NCBI GenBank assembly: GCA_028868825.1
Contig: JAGWTU010000001.1
Location: 1 to 64,000, forward strand
Direction of reading: 5' to 3'
DNA: 64,000 bases
Source: Burkholderiales bacterium
GTDB taxonomy: Bacteria; Pseudomonadota; Gammaproteobacteria; Burkholderiales; Burkholderiaceae_C
Numbering within the stretch: the first letter of the stretch is position 1; each line of letters opens with the position of its first letter. Positions 51,314 to 59,957 of the stretch are shown piece after piece. The notes below the pieces were generated by a model. It saw nothing but the letters and a program-made list of their open reading frames with translations. It did no database searches and was not told where the DNA came from. The translations under genes were made by a program, and so were the position numbers.

Positions 51314-52104
51314 GAGAGTGATCCAAATCGTGGGAAACCTCGTGCGGCGATGCGCGCTCGGCGATCGTTCGCGCGAAAGGCCCCTGGGGAGCGTCGCATC
51401 CTGATCGTCATGAGTGCGACGGAATTCAAGCGCCTCGACCTGAGGCCCTTGGACACTGGACTCACCTTCATGCCGGTGCGCCTGAGCAAGTCGGGCTGGC
51501 GTTGACGGTGTTGCTGGAGCCTTGCGCCGCCCTGCGTCGACTGAGATCACGCGCATCGCGGTGGCGGGTCGGCCTTCGCTGGTAGCTTCGCCGGTGGTGC
51601 CTGTGCCACAGTCGGCTTCACGACGGCTAATCCAGGCCGACCAGTGTCGCTGATGGGTCGACACCGGCGGACCGTTGTCGCGATCGGCCCGCTCGAAACC
51701 TGACGGTCGGAAAGCGCAGCCTCGAAGCTGACTATAGGGTAAACCCGGATTCGACCCAAGCTACACATCCGAGCGAGCCAATTCGAGGGCCGAAAGCAGT
51801 CGCCCAATCGAGGCGCAAGGTGAGCCCGCAGGTGCGGTCCAAGGCCTGAACACCGCCGCGGATCTCTCCAGGCTCGGTTGGCGGGTGCGCGTGTTTGGTT
51901 GGCAAGACGGACCAGCCACGTTGCCGGCAGCGTCCTTGCGGGCCATGCCCAGGCAATTCAGCGGACACTGGCGTGCTGCTTCGCAGCAGACACAAACCCG
52001 CTCCGGATCGGACGCTTGGGGTTACCCTTGATTGCTGACAAGAGAGAAATCAACACTGCCGTGCGAGCGACCTCAGCGCCAGACGGTGCGCCAGGAGACA
52101 ACCG
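51314..52104. other. Intergenic region upstream of acoR
   Basis: About 790 bp without a supported gene. A short plus-strand frame near 51350-51505 (ending SKSGWR) has moderate coding character but no family match. The rest looks like degenerate repeat sequence. Confidence 0.3.
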
Positions 52105-54093
52105 ATGCAAGCGCATCAGCACGATCACATCCGCACCGTGATGCAAGTGGCCGGCGAGGGGCGCGTTCCGCCGTCGGAGTCGGCCCGCGATCTCGTTATA
52201 CGCGAGTCCTGGGCGCGCTGCGTGCATCAGCACCGGCTCGATCCGACGCGCATGTGCGAGCCGCTGATCCTGCCCAGTCACCAGTTGCGCGAGCACCAGC
52301 AGCGCATCGAGGACCTGCTTCATATCGCCCGCCATGGCCTGGAAACGCTTTACCAGCAGGTTGCCGGCATGGGTTACTGCCTGCTGCTGACCGACTCCCG
52401 TGGCGTGACAGTGGACTTCATCGGCGACATGGTGCTGGACGCGAGCCTGCGCCGCGCCGGTCTGTACCTGGGCGCCGACTGGAGCGAGGAGCGCGCCGGC
52501 ACCTGCGGCGTGGGCACTGCAATAGCCACTGGCGAGGCACTTACGGTGCACCTGGACGATCACTTCGACGCCACCCACATCCCGCTGACCTGCACCACTT
52601 CGCCGCTGTTCGACCCGCAGGGCCGGCTGACCGCGGTGCTGGACATCTCGGCGCTGAGCTCGCCGCAGAACAAGGACAGCCAGCACCTGGCACTGCAGTT
52701 GGTGAAGATGTACGCCAGCCTGATCGAGAACGCCAACTTCCTTCAACGCTACCGGCGCGACTGGATCTTGCGGCTGAACGAGTCGCCCGAGTTCGTCGAC
52801 GTCAATCCGCGCTACTTGCTGGCATTGGACGCCGGGGGCCGGGTGATCGGGCACAACCGCGCCGCGCAGCGGCTGCTGGAGGCCGAGGCCCGGGCCGTGC
52901 CGGTGCTGGGCCAGACGTTCGAACGGCTGTTCGACGCGCGCCTGGACGAACTGGGCCGCTTCGTGCCGTTCCAGTCGTCGGACCAACGCGCGCTCACGGT
53001 GGCCGGCAGCGGCCGGCTGTTGTTCATGCAGGCAACACCACCGGCGCCGCCGAGCTCGGCCAACGAGCACCGGGCTGCCCAGGCCAGCCACCCCCTGCCA
53101 GCGCCGCTGGCGGCGCTGTCCGGCGGCGACCCGGCACTCGACCGCCAGATCGAGCGCGCAGCGCGGCTTGTCAACGCGTCGGTTGGCATCCTGCTGTCCG
53201 GCGAGACCGGCAGTGGCAAGGAGTTCTTCGCCAAGGCGCTGCACGAAAGCAGCGGCCGCCGCGGCCGGCATTTTGTTGCCGTCAACTGCGCGGCGATTCC
53301 CGAGTCGCTGATCGAGAGCGAACTCTTCGGCCACCTGCCGGGCAGCTTCTCGGGCGCCAGCAGCAAGGGCAAGCGCGGTCTGGTCCAGGAAGCCGATGGC
53401 GGAACGTTGTTTCTCGACGAGATTGGCGACATGCCGCGCGACATGCAGGCGCGCTTGCTGCGGGTGCTGGCCGAGCGTGAGGTGCTGCCGATTGGCGCCA
53501 CGCGGCCGGTGCCAGTGAACCTGCGCGTGATCGCGGCCACGAACCGCGACCTGCAGGCTTTGGTGCGCCAGGGCACCTTCCGCGATGACCTGTACTACCG
53601 CCTGAACGGGGCCCAGATCACCCTGCCGCCGCTACGCGAGCGGCATGACATGGACTGGGTGATTCAGCGGCTGCTCGATGCCGGAGCGCGAGCCGATGGC
53701 CAAGCCGTGACGCCGCAACTCTCGGCGGTGGCACGCGCACGGTTGCACGCCCATCACTGGCCCGGCAACCTCCGCGAACTGCGCAACGTGCTCGACTTTG
53801 CCCGCGCCGTGTGCAGCGGCGGCTGCATTGACCTGGAAGACCTGCCGGACAACCTGAGGGGTAGCGCGGCAGCGGCTCCCGCGCCCGTCAACCGGCCGGC
53901 TTCGGTCTGGCAGTCGGTCGGCGAACACCCGCCCGAGGCGGTGCTGCTCTTGCAGTACCTGCGTGCGGCGCAGTGGAACGTCACCGCGGTGGCACGTCAG
54001 CTTGGCCTGTCACGCATGACGCTGTACCGCCGCATGCACCGCTTCGGCATCGTGTCGCCGAACCAGCAGTCGAACGCCGGTCCGGCGCCGTGA
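52105..54093 (+). CDS. acoR: Sigma-54-dependent activator of acetoin catabolism AcoR
   Basis: 662 aa. N-terminal GAF-like sensor region about 60-220 ('LETLYQQVAGMGYCLLLTDSRGVTVDFIGD', 'ERAGTCGVGTAIATGEALTVHLDDHF', the usual AcoR text), then a PAS-like part near 245-300. The AAA+ domain has Walker A GETGSGKE, 'ELFGHLPGSFSGASSKGKRGL' (the GAFTGA loop appears as GSFSGA), Walker B 'GGTLFLDEIGDMP' and 'DDLYYRLNGAQITLPPLRER'. The FIS-type helix-turn-helix is 'WNVTAVARQLGLSRMTLYRRMHRFGI'. It is encoded directly upstream of acoXABC. GSFSGA is a known variant but may alter sigma-54 contact. Confidence 0.92.
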   Translation: MQAHQHDHIRTVMQVAGEGRVPPSESARDLVIRESWARCVHQHRLDPTRMCEPLILPSHQLREHQQRIEDLLHIARHGLETLYQQVAGMGYCLLLTDSRGVTVDFIGDMVLDASLRRAGLYLGADWSEERAGTCGVGTAIATGEALTVHLDDHFDATHIPLTCTTSPLFDPQGRLTAVLDISALSSPQNKDSQHLALQLVKMYASLIENANFLQRYRRDWILRLNESPEFVDVNPRYLLALDAGGRVIGHNRAAQRLLEAEARAVPVLGQTFERLFDARLDELGRFVPFQSSDQRALTVAGSGRLLFMQATPPAPPSSANEHRAAQASHPLPAPLAALSGGDPALDRQIERAARLVNASVGILLSGETGSGKEFFAKALHESSGRRGRHFVAVNCAAIPESLIESELFGHLPGSFSGASSKGKRGLVQEADGGTLFLDEIGDMPRDMQARLLRVLAEREVLPIGATRPVPVNLRVIAATNRDLQALVRQGTFRDDLYYRLNGAQITLPPLRERHDMDWVIQRLLDAGARADGQAVTPQLSAVARARLHAHHWPGNLRELRNVLDFARAVCSGGCIDLEDLPDNLRGSAAAAPAPVNRPASVWQSVGEHPPEAVLLLQYLRAAQWNVTAVARQLGLSRMTLYRRMHRFGIVSPNQQSNAGPAP

Positions 54094-54103
54094 ATGGGCG
54101 ATA

Positions 54104-54130
54104 CAGGTGTCACATCGTCGGTGATACCTG
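54104..54130. promoter_or_regulatory. Probable AcoR upstream activating sequence
   Basis: CAGGTGTCAC (54104-54113) and its inverted partner GTGATACCTG (54121-54130) are ten-base arms with one mismatch and a 7-base spacer. A third half-site (CGCCTGTCAC, 54134-54143) follows. The location, just after acoR and about 150 bp before a -24/-12 promoter, is what an enhancer-binding protein needs. AcoR binding is inferred. Confidence 0.65.
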
Positions 54131-54278
54131 AGACGCCTGTCACGTCCCACTGAACGGCGAAACCGCCCGCTGAGCCGGCGCCCGCATGGCGCGTGCGCTC
54201 CTTGAACCCCGACCGGGGCCTTCAAGACCGCTCCGGCCTGATCGCAAACCCTTGCTTCGGCGCGATCAAGCCGGGTCC

Positions 54279-54292
54279 GGCACGACTGATGC
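54279..54292 (+). promoter_or_regulatory. Candidate sigma-54 promoter of acoXABC
   Basis: CGGCACGACTGATGCT has GG (54279-54280) and GC (54291-54292) ten bases apart and GGCACG in the -24 element. The -12 element is weaker (ATGCT). Its predicted start falls within a few bases of ATG 54305, so the acoX message would be nearly leaderless; that is a point against it. Confidence 0.45.
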
Positions 54293-54304
54293 TGTACGGC
54301 GACC

Positions 54305-55333
54305 ATGCCCACCATCGGCCTGATCGCCAATCCCGTCTCTGCGCGCGACATCCGCCGCATCATCGCCAACGCCAGCAACCTGCAGATTGCCGATCGCGTC
54401 AACATCGTCATGCGCGTGCTGACGGCGGCGCACAGCCTGGGCGTCGAACGTGTGCTGGTGATGCCCGACAACGGTGGCATCCGCGCGCTGCTGCAGCGCC
54501 ACTTGTCGCGCGGGCACAGCCAGCATCAGCGGTGGCCCGTGGTCGAGTACCTCGACATGGAGCCCACCTCGACGGTCGAAGACACCTTCCAGGCTGCGCG
54601 CTTGATGCGCGCTGCCGGGGTGGCGGCCATCGTCGTGCTGGGCGGCGATGGCACCCACCGCGCGGTGGTGCGCGAGTGCCGCGACATACCCATCGCCGGT
54701 CTGTCCACCGGCACCAACAACGCCTTCCCGGAAATGCGCGAGTCCACCATCACCGGCATGGCGGTGGCGCTCTACGCGACCGGGCGGCTGAGTGCCGCGC
54801 AAGCGCTGGCGCCGAACAAGCTGCTCGAGGTGAGCATCAACGAGGGCGCGCAGCGCGACATCGCGCTGGTCGACGCCGTGATCTCGACCGACCGCTACAT
54901 CGGGGCGCGTGCGCTGTGGAAGCCCGAGGCTCTGAGCGCGGCGTACCTGACCTTCGCCGACCCGCAGGCGATCGGCCTGTCGGCCATCGGCGGCCTGCTG
55001 CAGCCGCTGGGCCGGCGCGATCCGGGCGGCCTGGCGGTGCACTTGGGCGACCACCCGCATCCGGCGGCACTGCGGCTGCTGGCCCCGATTGCGCCAGGCA
55101 TGGTGCGCCCGGTAACCATCGCGCGCTGGCAGACCATGCCGGCCGACCAACCGTTCACCGTCCTGCAGCAAGGCGGTGTGGTGGCGCTCGATGGCGAGCG
55201 CGAGCTGGCCTTCGACGCCGGCGACCGCGTGCAGATCACGCTGCGCGAGAACGCTTTCCCCACGGTGGACGTGGCCCGCTGCATGCACAACGCGGCCTGT
55301 GACGGACTGCTCCGCCTTCCTTCGACCCCTTGA
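54305..55333 (+). CDS. acoX: AcoX, ATP-NAD kinase-like protein of the acetoin operon
   Basis: 342 aa. Begins 'PTIGLIANPVSARDIRRIIANAS' and carries the NAD-kinase-type motif 'VVLGGDGTHRAVV' with the later 'GLSTGTNNAFPE'. AcoX belongs to acetoin operons of several bacteria and resembles NAD kinases; its exact role is not settled. It lies 25 bp before acoA. Confidence 0.88.
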   Translation: MPTIGLIANPVSARDIRRIIANASNLQIADRVNIVMRVLTAAHSLGVERVLVMPDNGGIRALLQRHLSRGHSQHQRWPVVEYLDMEPTSTVEDTFQAARLMRAAGVAAIVVLGGDGTHRAVVRECRDIPIAGLSTGTNNAFPEMRESTITGMAVALYATGRLSAAQALAPNKLLEVSINEGAQRDIALVDAVISTDRYIGARALWKPEALSAAYLTFADPQAIGLSAIGGLLQPLGRRDPGGLAVHLGDHPHPAALRLLAPIAPGMVRPVTIARWQTMPADQPFTVLQQGGVVALDGERELAFDAGDRVQITLRENAFPTVDVARCMHNAACDGLLRLPSTP

Positions 55334-55358
55334 CCCCCCACCCCAGGAGACAAGCACC

Positions 55359-56342
55359 ATGGCTGGCAACCCCTTCCCGCTGGACAAACCCGCGCTGCTC
55401 GAGGCCTACCGCAAGATGCGCACGATCCGCGAGTTCGAGGAGCGACTGCACGTCGATTTCAGTCGCGGCGACATCCCCGGCTTCGTGCACCTGTACGCCG
55501 GTGAAGAGGCTGCCGGGGTGGGCATCATCGGCCAGCTGGGCGACGGCGACCGCATCGCCAGCACCCACCGCGGCCACGGCCACTGCATCGCCAAGGGGGT
55601 GGACCCGATGGCGATGATGAAGGAGATCTACGGCAAGAAGGGCGGCTCCTGCGGCGGCAAGGGTGGCTCGATGCACATCGCCGATCTGTCCAAGGGCATG
55701 ATGGGCGCCAACGGCATCCTCGGTGCCGGTGCGCCACTGGCCTGTGGTGCGGCGCTGGCGGCCAAGTACCGCAAGAAGGGCGAGGTGGCGATCAGCTTCG
55801 TCGGCGACGGCGCCAGCAACCAGGGCACCTTCCTCGAGAGCCTGAACCTGGCCGCGGTGTGGAACCTGCCGGTGATCTTCGTCGTCGAGAACAACGGCTA
55901 TGCCGAATCGACCTCACGCGATTACGGGGTGGCGGTGGACTCGTATGTCGATCGCGCGGCCGGATTCGGGCTGCCAGGCGTCACCGTCGACGGCACCGAT
56001 TTTTTCGCCGTGCATGAGGCCGCAGGCGAGATCATCCAGCGCGCCCGCAGCGGCGGCGGACCGGCCCTGCTGGAATGCAAGATGGTGCGCTTCCACGGCC
56101 ACTTCGAGGGTGACGCGCAGACCTACCGCGCCAGCGGTGAGCTCGACGACATCCGCGCCAACCACGACTGCTTGAAGAAGTTTGCCGCCGCCGTCACCGG
56201 GGCCGGGGTGATTACCGCGGTAGAGCTGGCAGCCATCGATCACGCGGTGCTCGACCTGATCGAGATGGCGGTGGTGCAGGCCAAGGCCGCGCCGCTGCCA
56301 ACGGTCGCCGATCTGACAACCGACGTCTACGTGTCCTACTGA
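55359..56342 (+). CDS. acoA: Acetoin dehydrogenase E1 alpha subunit (TPP-dependent)
   Basis: 327 aa, ATG 55359 after AGGAGA. The TPP motif 'FVGDGASNQGTFLESLNLAAVWNLPVIFVVENN' (GDG-x26-NN) is complete. Other family marks are 'FVHLYAGEEAAGVGI', 'STHRGHGHCIAKG' and 'GGKGGSMHIAD'. With AcoB it decarboxylates and oxidatively cleaves acetoin to acetaldehyde and an acetyl group passed to the AcoC lipoyl domain. Confidence 0.94.
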   Translation: MAGNPFPLDKPALLEAYRKMRTIREFEERLHVDFSRGDIPGFVHLYAGEEAAGVGIIGQLGDGDRIASTHRGHGHCIAKGVDPMAMMKEIYGKKGGSCGGKGGSMHIADLSKGMMGANGILGAGAPLACGAALAAKYRKKGEVAISFVGDGASNQGTFLESLNLAAVWNLPVIFVVENNGYAESTSRDYGVAVDSYVDRAAGFGLPGVTVDGTDFFAVHEAAGEIIQRARSGGGPALLECKMVRFHGHFEGDAQTYRASGELDDIRANHDCLKKFAAAVTGAGVITAVELAAIDHAVLDLIEMAVVQAKAAPLPTVADLTTDVYVSY

Positions 56343-56364
56343 AACCACGCCAAGGAGAACTCAC

Positions 56365-57381
56365 ATGGCACGCAAGATAAGCATGAAGCAGGCGATCAAC
56401 GAGGCGCTGGACCAGGAGATGGCCCGGGACCCAACGGTGATCATGATGGGCGAGGACATCGTCGGCGGGGCCGGCGGCAATGGCGAAATGGACGCTTGGG
56501 GCGGTGTGCTCGGCGTCACCAAGGGCCTGTACGCCAAGCACGGTGACCGGCTGCTCGACACCCCCTTGAGCGAGAGCGCTTACATCGGCGCGGCCATCGG
56601 CGCGGCCTCCTGCGGCATGCGCCCGGTGGCCGAGTTGATGTTCATCGACTTCATGGGCGTGTGCTTCGACCAGATCTATAACCAGGCCGCCAAGTTCAGG
56701 TACATGTTCGGCGGCAAAGCCGAGACGCCGGTGGTGATCCGGGCGATGGTCGGTGCGGGCTTTCGCGCCGCGGCGCAGCACAGCCAGATGCTGACCCCGT
56801 TGTTCACCCACATTCCGGGGCTGAAGGTGGTGTGCCCGAGCACGCCCTATGACACCAAGGGCTTGCTGATCCAGAGCATCCGCGACAACGACCCGGTGAT
56901 CTTCTGCGAGCACAAGAACCTCTACGGCTTCGAGGGCGAGGTGCCCGAGGCCAGCTACACGATCCCCTTCGGCGAGGCTGCCATCGTGCGCGAGGGCAAG
57001 TCGGTGTCGATCGTCACCTACGGCCTGATGGTGCACCGCGCGCTGGAGGCCGCCGCGGCGCTGGCCAAGGAGGGCATCGATGCCGAGATCGTGGACCTGC
57101 GCACGCTCAGCCCGCTTGACATCGACACGGTGATCGAAAGCGTCGAGAAGACCGGCCACCTGGTCTGCGTGGACGAGGCCAACCCGCGCTGCAGCATCGC
57201 CGCCGATGTGTCGGCCCAGGTCGTGCAGGGCGCCTTCAAGGCGCTGCGCGGCCCGATCCAGATGGTCACGGCGCCGCACACGCCGGTGCCGTTCTCGCCC
57301 GTGCTGGAGGACCTGTACATCCCCAGCGCGGCGCAGATCAGCGCAGGGGTCAAGCGAGCGCTCGCCGGAGGCCGCAACTGA
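56365..57381 (+). CDS. acoB: Acetoin dehydrogenase E1 beta subunit
   Basis: 338 aa, ATG 56365 after AAGGAG. Transketolase-like pyrimidine domain: 'MGEDIVGGAGGNGEMDAWGGVLGVTKGLYAKHGDRLLDTPLSESAYIGAAIGAA'. C-terminal domain: 'EIVDLRTLSPLDIDTVIESVEKTGHLVCVDEA'. Forms the heterotetramer with AcoA. Its stop overlaps the acoC start (TGATGG). Confidence 0.94.
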   Translation: MARKISMKQAINEALDQEMARDPTVIMMGEDIVGGAGGNGEMDAWGGVLGVTKGLYAKHGDRLLDTPLSESAYIGAAIGAASCGMRPVAELMFIDFMGVCFDQIYNQAAKFRYMFGGKAETPVVIRAMVGAGFRAAAQHSQMLTPLFTHIPGLKVVCPSTPYDTKGLLIQSIRDNDPVIFCEHKNLYGFEGEVPEASYTIPFGEAAIVREGKSVSIVTYGLMVHRALEAAAALAKEGIDAEIVDLRTLSPLDIDTVIESVEKTGHLVCVDEANPRCSIAADVSAQVVQGAFKALRGPIQMVTAPHTPVPFSPVLEDLYIPSAAQISAGVKRALAGGRN

Positions 57382-58517
57382 TGGCCGCCATCACCGCGAT
57401 CGTCATGCCCAAGTGGGGGCTGTCGATGGCCGAGGGGACCGTGGTTTCCTGGCTCGTGGAGGAAGGCACCCAGATCACGGTGGGGATGCCGATCCTGGAG
57501 GTCGAGAGCGACAAGATCGCCAACGCGGTCGAGGCGCCCGACCCCGGCCTGCTGCGACGCCGCTTGGCCGCGGCGGGCGACTTGCTGCCGGTCAAGGCGC
57601 TGTTGGGTGTGATGGCGCCGGACGAAGTGAGCGAAGCCGAACTCGATGCCTTCGTCGCTGCTTACGTGGTGCCAGCGGCCGCCGAGGGCGATGACGACGA
57701 GGCTGGCCCGGCCTACCTGTTCACCGAGGTCGACGGCATCCGCGTGCGCTACGCGCGGCGCGGTGACACCGCGTCGGCGCAGGTGCCGGTGCTGTTTCTG
57801 CACGGCTTCGGCGGTGACCTCGACAACTGGCTGTTCAACCTCGATGCCGTGGCCGCGGCGGCACCGGTGATCGCGCTGGACCTGCCGGCCCACGGGCAGT
57901 CCGCCGTGCGGCTGCCGGGCGGTGGCAAGCTGGCCCAACTGGCGGGCTTCGTACTGCACTTCCTCGATGCCATCAGCGTCGAGCGTGTGCATGTTGTCGG
58001 CCATTCGATGGGCGGTGCGATCGCGGCGCAGATGGCGCTGGCCGCCCCGCAGCGCGTGGCCTCGCTGGTGCTGATCGCCAGCGCCGGTCTGGGCCCCGAG
58101 ATCAGCAGCTGCTACATCGACGGCTTCGTCGCTGCGGCGACGCGGCGCGAGTTGAAGCCGGTGATCGAGCAACTGTTCGCCGACCCGGGCCTGGTCAGCC
58201 GCCAGATGCTCGACGACCTGCTGAAATTCAAGCGCCTCGACGGCGTTTCGCAGGCGCTGACGCAGCTGGGTGGCGCGCTGTTCGGCGGCGGCCGTCAAGC
58301 CGCGCTGCCGGTGGCGCAACTGGCCGCCGGCGAGGTGCCGGTGACGTTGGTGTGGGGCCGTGAAGACCGCATCATCCCGGCCGCGCATGCCGCCCACGCG
58401 CCGGCTGGCGCCAAGGTCCAGGTGCTGGAGGGGGCCGGCCACATGGTGATGATGGAGAAGGCCGCCGAGGTCAACGCGCTGATCGTGGCCCAGGTGAAGG
58501 GTGCGGCAGCCTCGTGA
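57381..58517 (+). CDS. acoC: Acetoin dehydrogenase E2 component, lipoyl domain fused to alpha/beta hydrolase
   Basis: 378 aa. Residues 1-80 form a lipoyl domain with Lys in 'LEVESDKIANAVEAP'. The rest is an alpha/beta hydrolase: oxyanion 'LFLHGFGGDLDNW', nucleophile elbow 'VVGHSMGGAIAAQ' and 'LEGAGHMVMMEKA' with the His. This lipoyl-hydrolase fusion, instead of a catalytic acyltransferase core, is characteristic of AcoC. It transfers acetyl from E1 to CoA. It is followed by a lipoate ligase gene overlapping by four bases, which can lipoylate it. Confidence 0.92.
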   Translation: MAAITAIVMPKWGLSMAEGTVVSWLVEEGTQITVGMPILEVESDKIANAVEAPDPGLLRRRLAAAGDLLPVKALLGVMAPDEVSEAELDAFVAAYVVPAAAEGDDDEAGPAYLFTEVDGIRVRYARRGDTASAQVPVLFLHGFGGDLDNWLFNLDAVAAAAPVIALDLPAHGQSAVRLPGGGKLAQLAGFVLHFLDAISVERVHVVGHSMGGAIAAQMALAAPQRVASLVLIASAGLGPEISSCYIDGFVAAATRRELKPVIEQLFADPGLVSRQMLDDLLKFKRLDGVSQALTQLGGALFGGGRQAALPVAQLAAGEVPVTLVWGREDRIIPAAHAAHAPAGAKVQVLEGAGHMVMMEKAAEVNALIVAQVKGAAAS

Positions 58518-59254
58518 GCCTGCCCCTGTTCGGCTTCGTGACCGTGCACGAGCGGCCCTTGGCCGACGGCATCGCTGCCGAGGCCGAATGGATGGCGTCC
58601 GCCGCAGCCACCGGCCGCGCCGCGGCGCATCTGTGGCGCGGCGAGCCCGGCCTGGTGGTGCCGCGCAGTTGCACAAACCTGCCGGGCTGGCCGGCTGCCG
58701 CAAAGGCCCACCGCGTGCTGGTGCGCGCCTCCGGCGGAGGCGTCGTGCCGCAGGGGCCGGGGCTGCTGAACCTGAGCCTTGTCTGGCGCACCGACGCCAA
58801 TGCCGTTGCCGGCGGCGGGCCCAACGGCACCGAGCCGATCTACCGTGCGCTGTGCGACGAGTTGGCGGGCGCGCTGGCGCGGCTGGGCATCGCGGCGGCG
58901 CCGCAGGCGGTAGAGGGATCGTTCTGCGACGGCCGCTTCAATCTGGCCGTAGCGGGCCGCAAGCTGGTGGGCACGGCGCAGTCGTGGCGCCGCGTGACCG
59001 GCATGCCGGTGGTGCTGGCGCATGCGGTGATCGTGATCGACGCGGACCCGCAGGCGCTGACCGAGGCCGCCAACGCCTTCGAGCGCGATCTCGGCTCGGG
59101 GCGTCGGTACCGCGCCGAGGCGCTGACCAGCGTCGCCCTGGCCTGGCAACAGGCCCACGGCCGCGCGCCGGCTCTTGACCTGGAAGCCCGGTTGAGCACC
59201 GCGCTGGCTGAGCGCTTCGCCCGTCTACTTGTGCCGCGTGAATTCGCGGCTTGA
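58514..59254 (+). CDS. Lipoate-protein ligase-like protein
   Basis: 246 aa, GTG 58514 in the acoC stop. BPL/LplA fold marks include 'HRVLVRASGGGVVPQGPGLLNLSLVW' (the RRxSGGGxV-like loop), 'VEGSFCDGRFNLAVAGRKLVGTAQSWRR' and 'AHAVIVIDADPQALTEAANAFERDLG'. It probably attaches lipoate to the AcoC lipoyl domain, as location suggests. Sequence is more diverged than housekeeping LplA. Confidence 0.82.
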   Translation: MSLPLFGFVTVHERPLADGIAAEAEWMASAAATGRAAAHLWRGEPGLVVPRSCTNLPGWPAAAKAHRVLVRASGGGVVPQGPGLLNLSLVWRTDANAVAGGGPNGTEPIYRALCDELAGALARLGIAAAPQAVEGSFCDGRFNLAVAGRKLVGTAQSWRRVTGMPVVLAHAVIVIDADPQALTEAANAFERDLGSGRRYRAEALTSVALAWQQAHGRAPALDLEARLSTALAERFARLLVPREFAA

Positions 59255-59278
59255 ACGTTCAATCACAAGGAGTCACAA

Positions 59279-59587
59279 ATGGTTCTGCTCGAATTCTCGA
59301 TCGCTCCGGTGGGGCAGGGCGAAAGCGTCAGTGCCCACGTGGCGCGCATCCTCGACATCATCGATCGCAGTGGCGTGCCCTACCAACTGACGCCGATGGG
59401 AACGATCCTCGAAGGCGAATGGGCCGAGGTGATGGCCGTGGTGACCCGCTGCTTCGAGGCGTTGGCCAAGGACTTTCCGCGCGTCGCCCTGCACCTGAAG
59501 GTGGACTACCGCGCTGGCCCGGCTGGGCGGCTGCAGTCCAAGATCGCCAAGGTCGAGCAGACGCTGGGGCGCAAGCTCCAGACCTGA
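59279..59587 (+). CDS. MTH1187/YqgV-family thiamine-binding protein
   Basis: 102 aa, ATG 59279 after AAGGAG. Pattern: 'LLEFSIAPVGQGESVSAHVARILDIIDRSGVPYQLTPMGTILEGEWAEVMAVV' and 'RVALHLKVDYRAGPAGRLQSKIAKVEQTLGR'. This family binds thiamine or its derivatives, which fits the TPP-dependent AcoAB enzyme upstream. Last gene of the aco operon, 24 bp behind the ligase. Confidence 0.85.
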   Translation: MVLLEFSIAPVGQGESVSAHVARILDIIDRSGVPYQLTPMGTILEGEWAEVMAVVTRCFEALAKDFPRVALHLKVDYRAGPAGRLQSKIAKVEQTLGRKLQT

Positions 59588-59957
59588 AAGCCTCTGTGCC
59601 GAACCGTTGGCGCCGACCTCAACGCCGACCACTCGCCGACGATTGGGCTGGCCATTGACCACGACCCGATGGCAGGTGACGGCGCGGCATCAGCGGCGGT
59701 GGTCATGGCTCAGCGGCAGATCGGCAGCGTCCTTCTTGTGGCTCAAAGCGGCTTCGGCACCAACAGCATCAGAACTCGTCTCCGGTGACGAGCGCGAAGC
59801 AATCCACGCCAGAGGCCGTGAACAGGTCGCAAGAGTCCACGGTGTCAGTTCTTGAGTCTGCGGCGCGCGCCCGAGGCGGCTTGATGCGCATCGGGTGGCT
59901 TTGTCGCAGCAATTGAGCCTCCGTATAGCTGACCGTCGCGACCGACTCCTGATGGCC
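59588..59957. other. Region between aco operon and IS1182
   Basis: No confident gene. A minus-strand frame from the IS border to TGA 59769 ('ESVATVSYTEAQLLRQSHPMRIKP', ending 'GVDCFALVTGDEF') has GC3-biased codons and may be the 3' end of a gene cut by the IS. Its family is not recognised. Confidence 0.3.

Noticed and set aside
51958-53334. 458-codon minus-strand open frame, and the 482-codon plus frame 52032-53480
   Set aside because: Both overlap acoR, whose AAA+ motifs and helix-turn-helix are unmistakable.
57018-58703. 561-codon minus-strand open frame
   Set aside because: Antisense to acoB/acoC; Arg/Gln/His-rich shadow.
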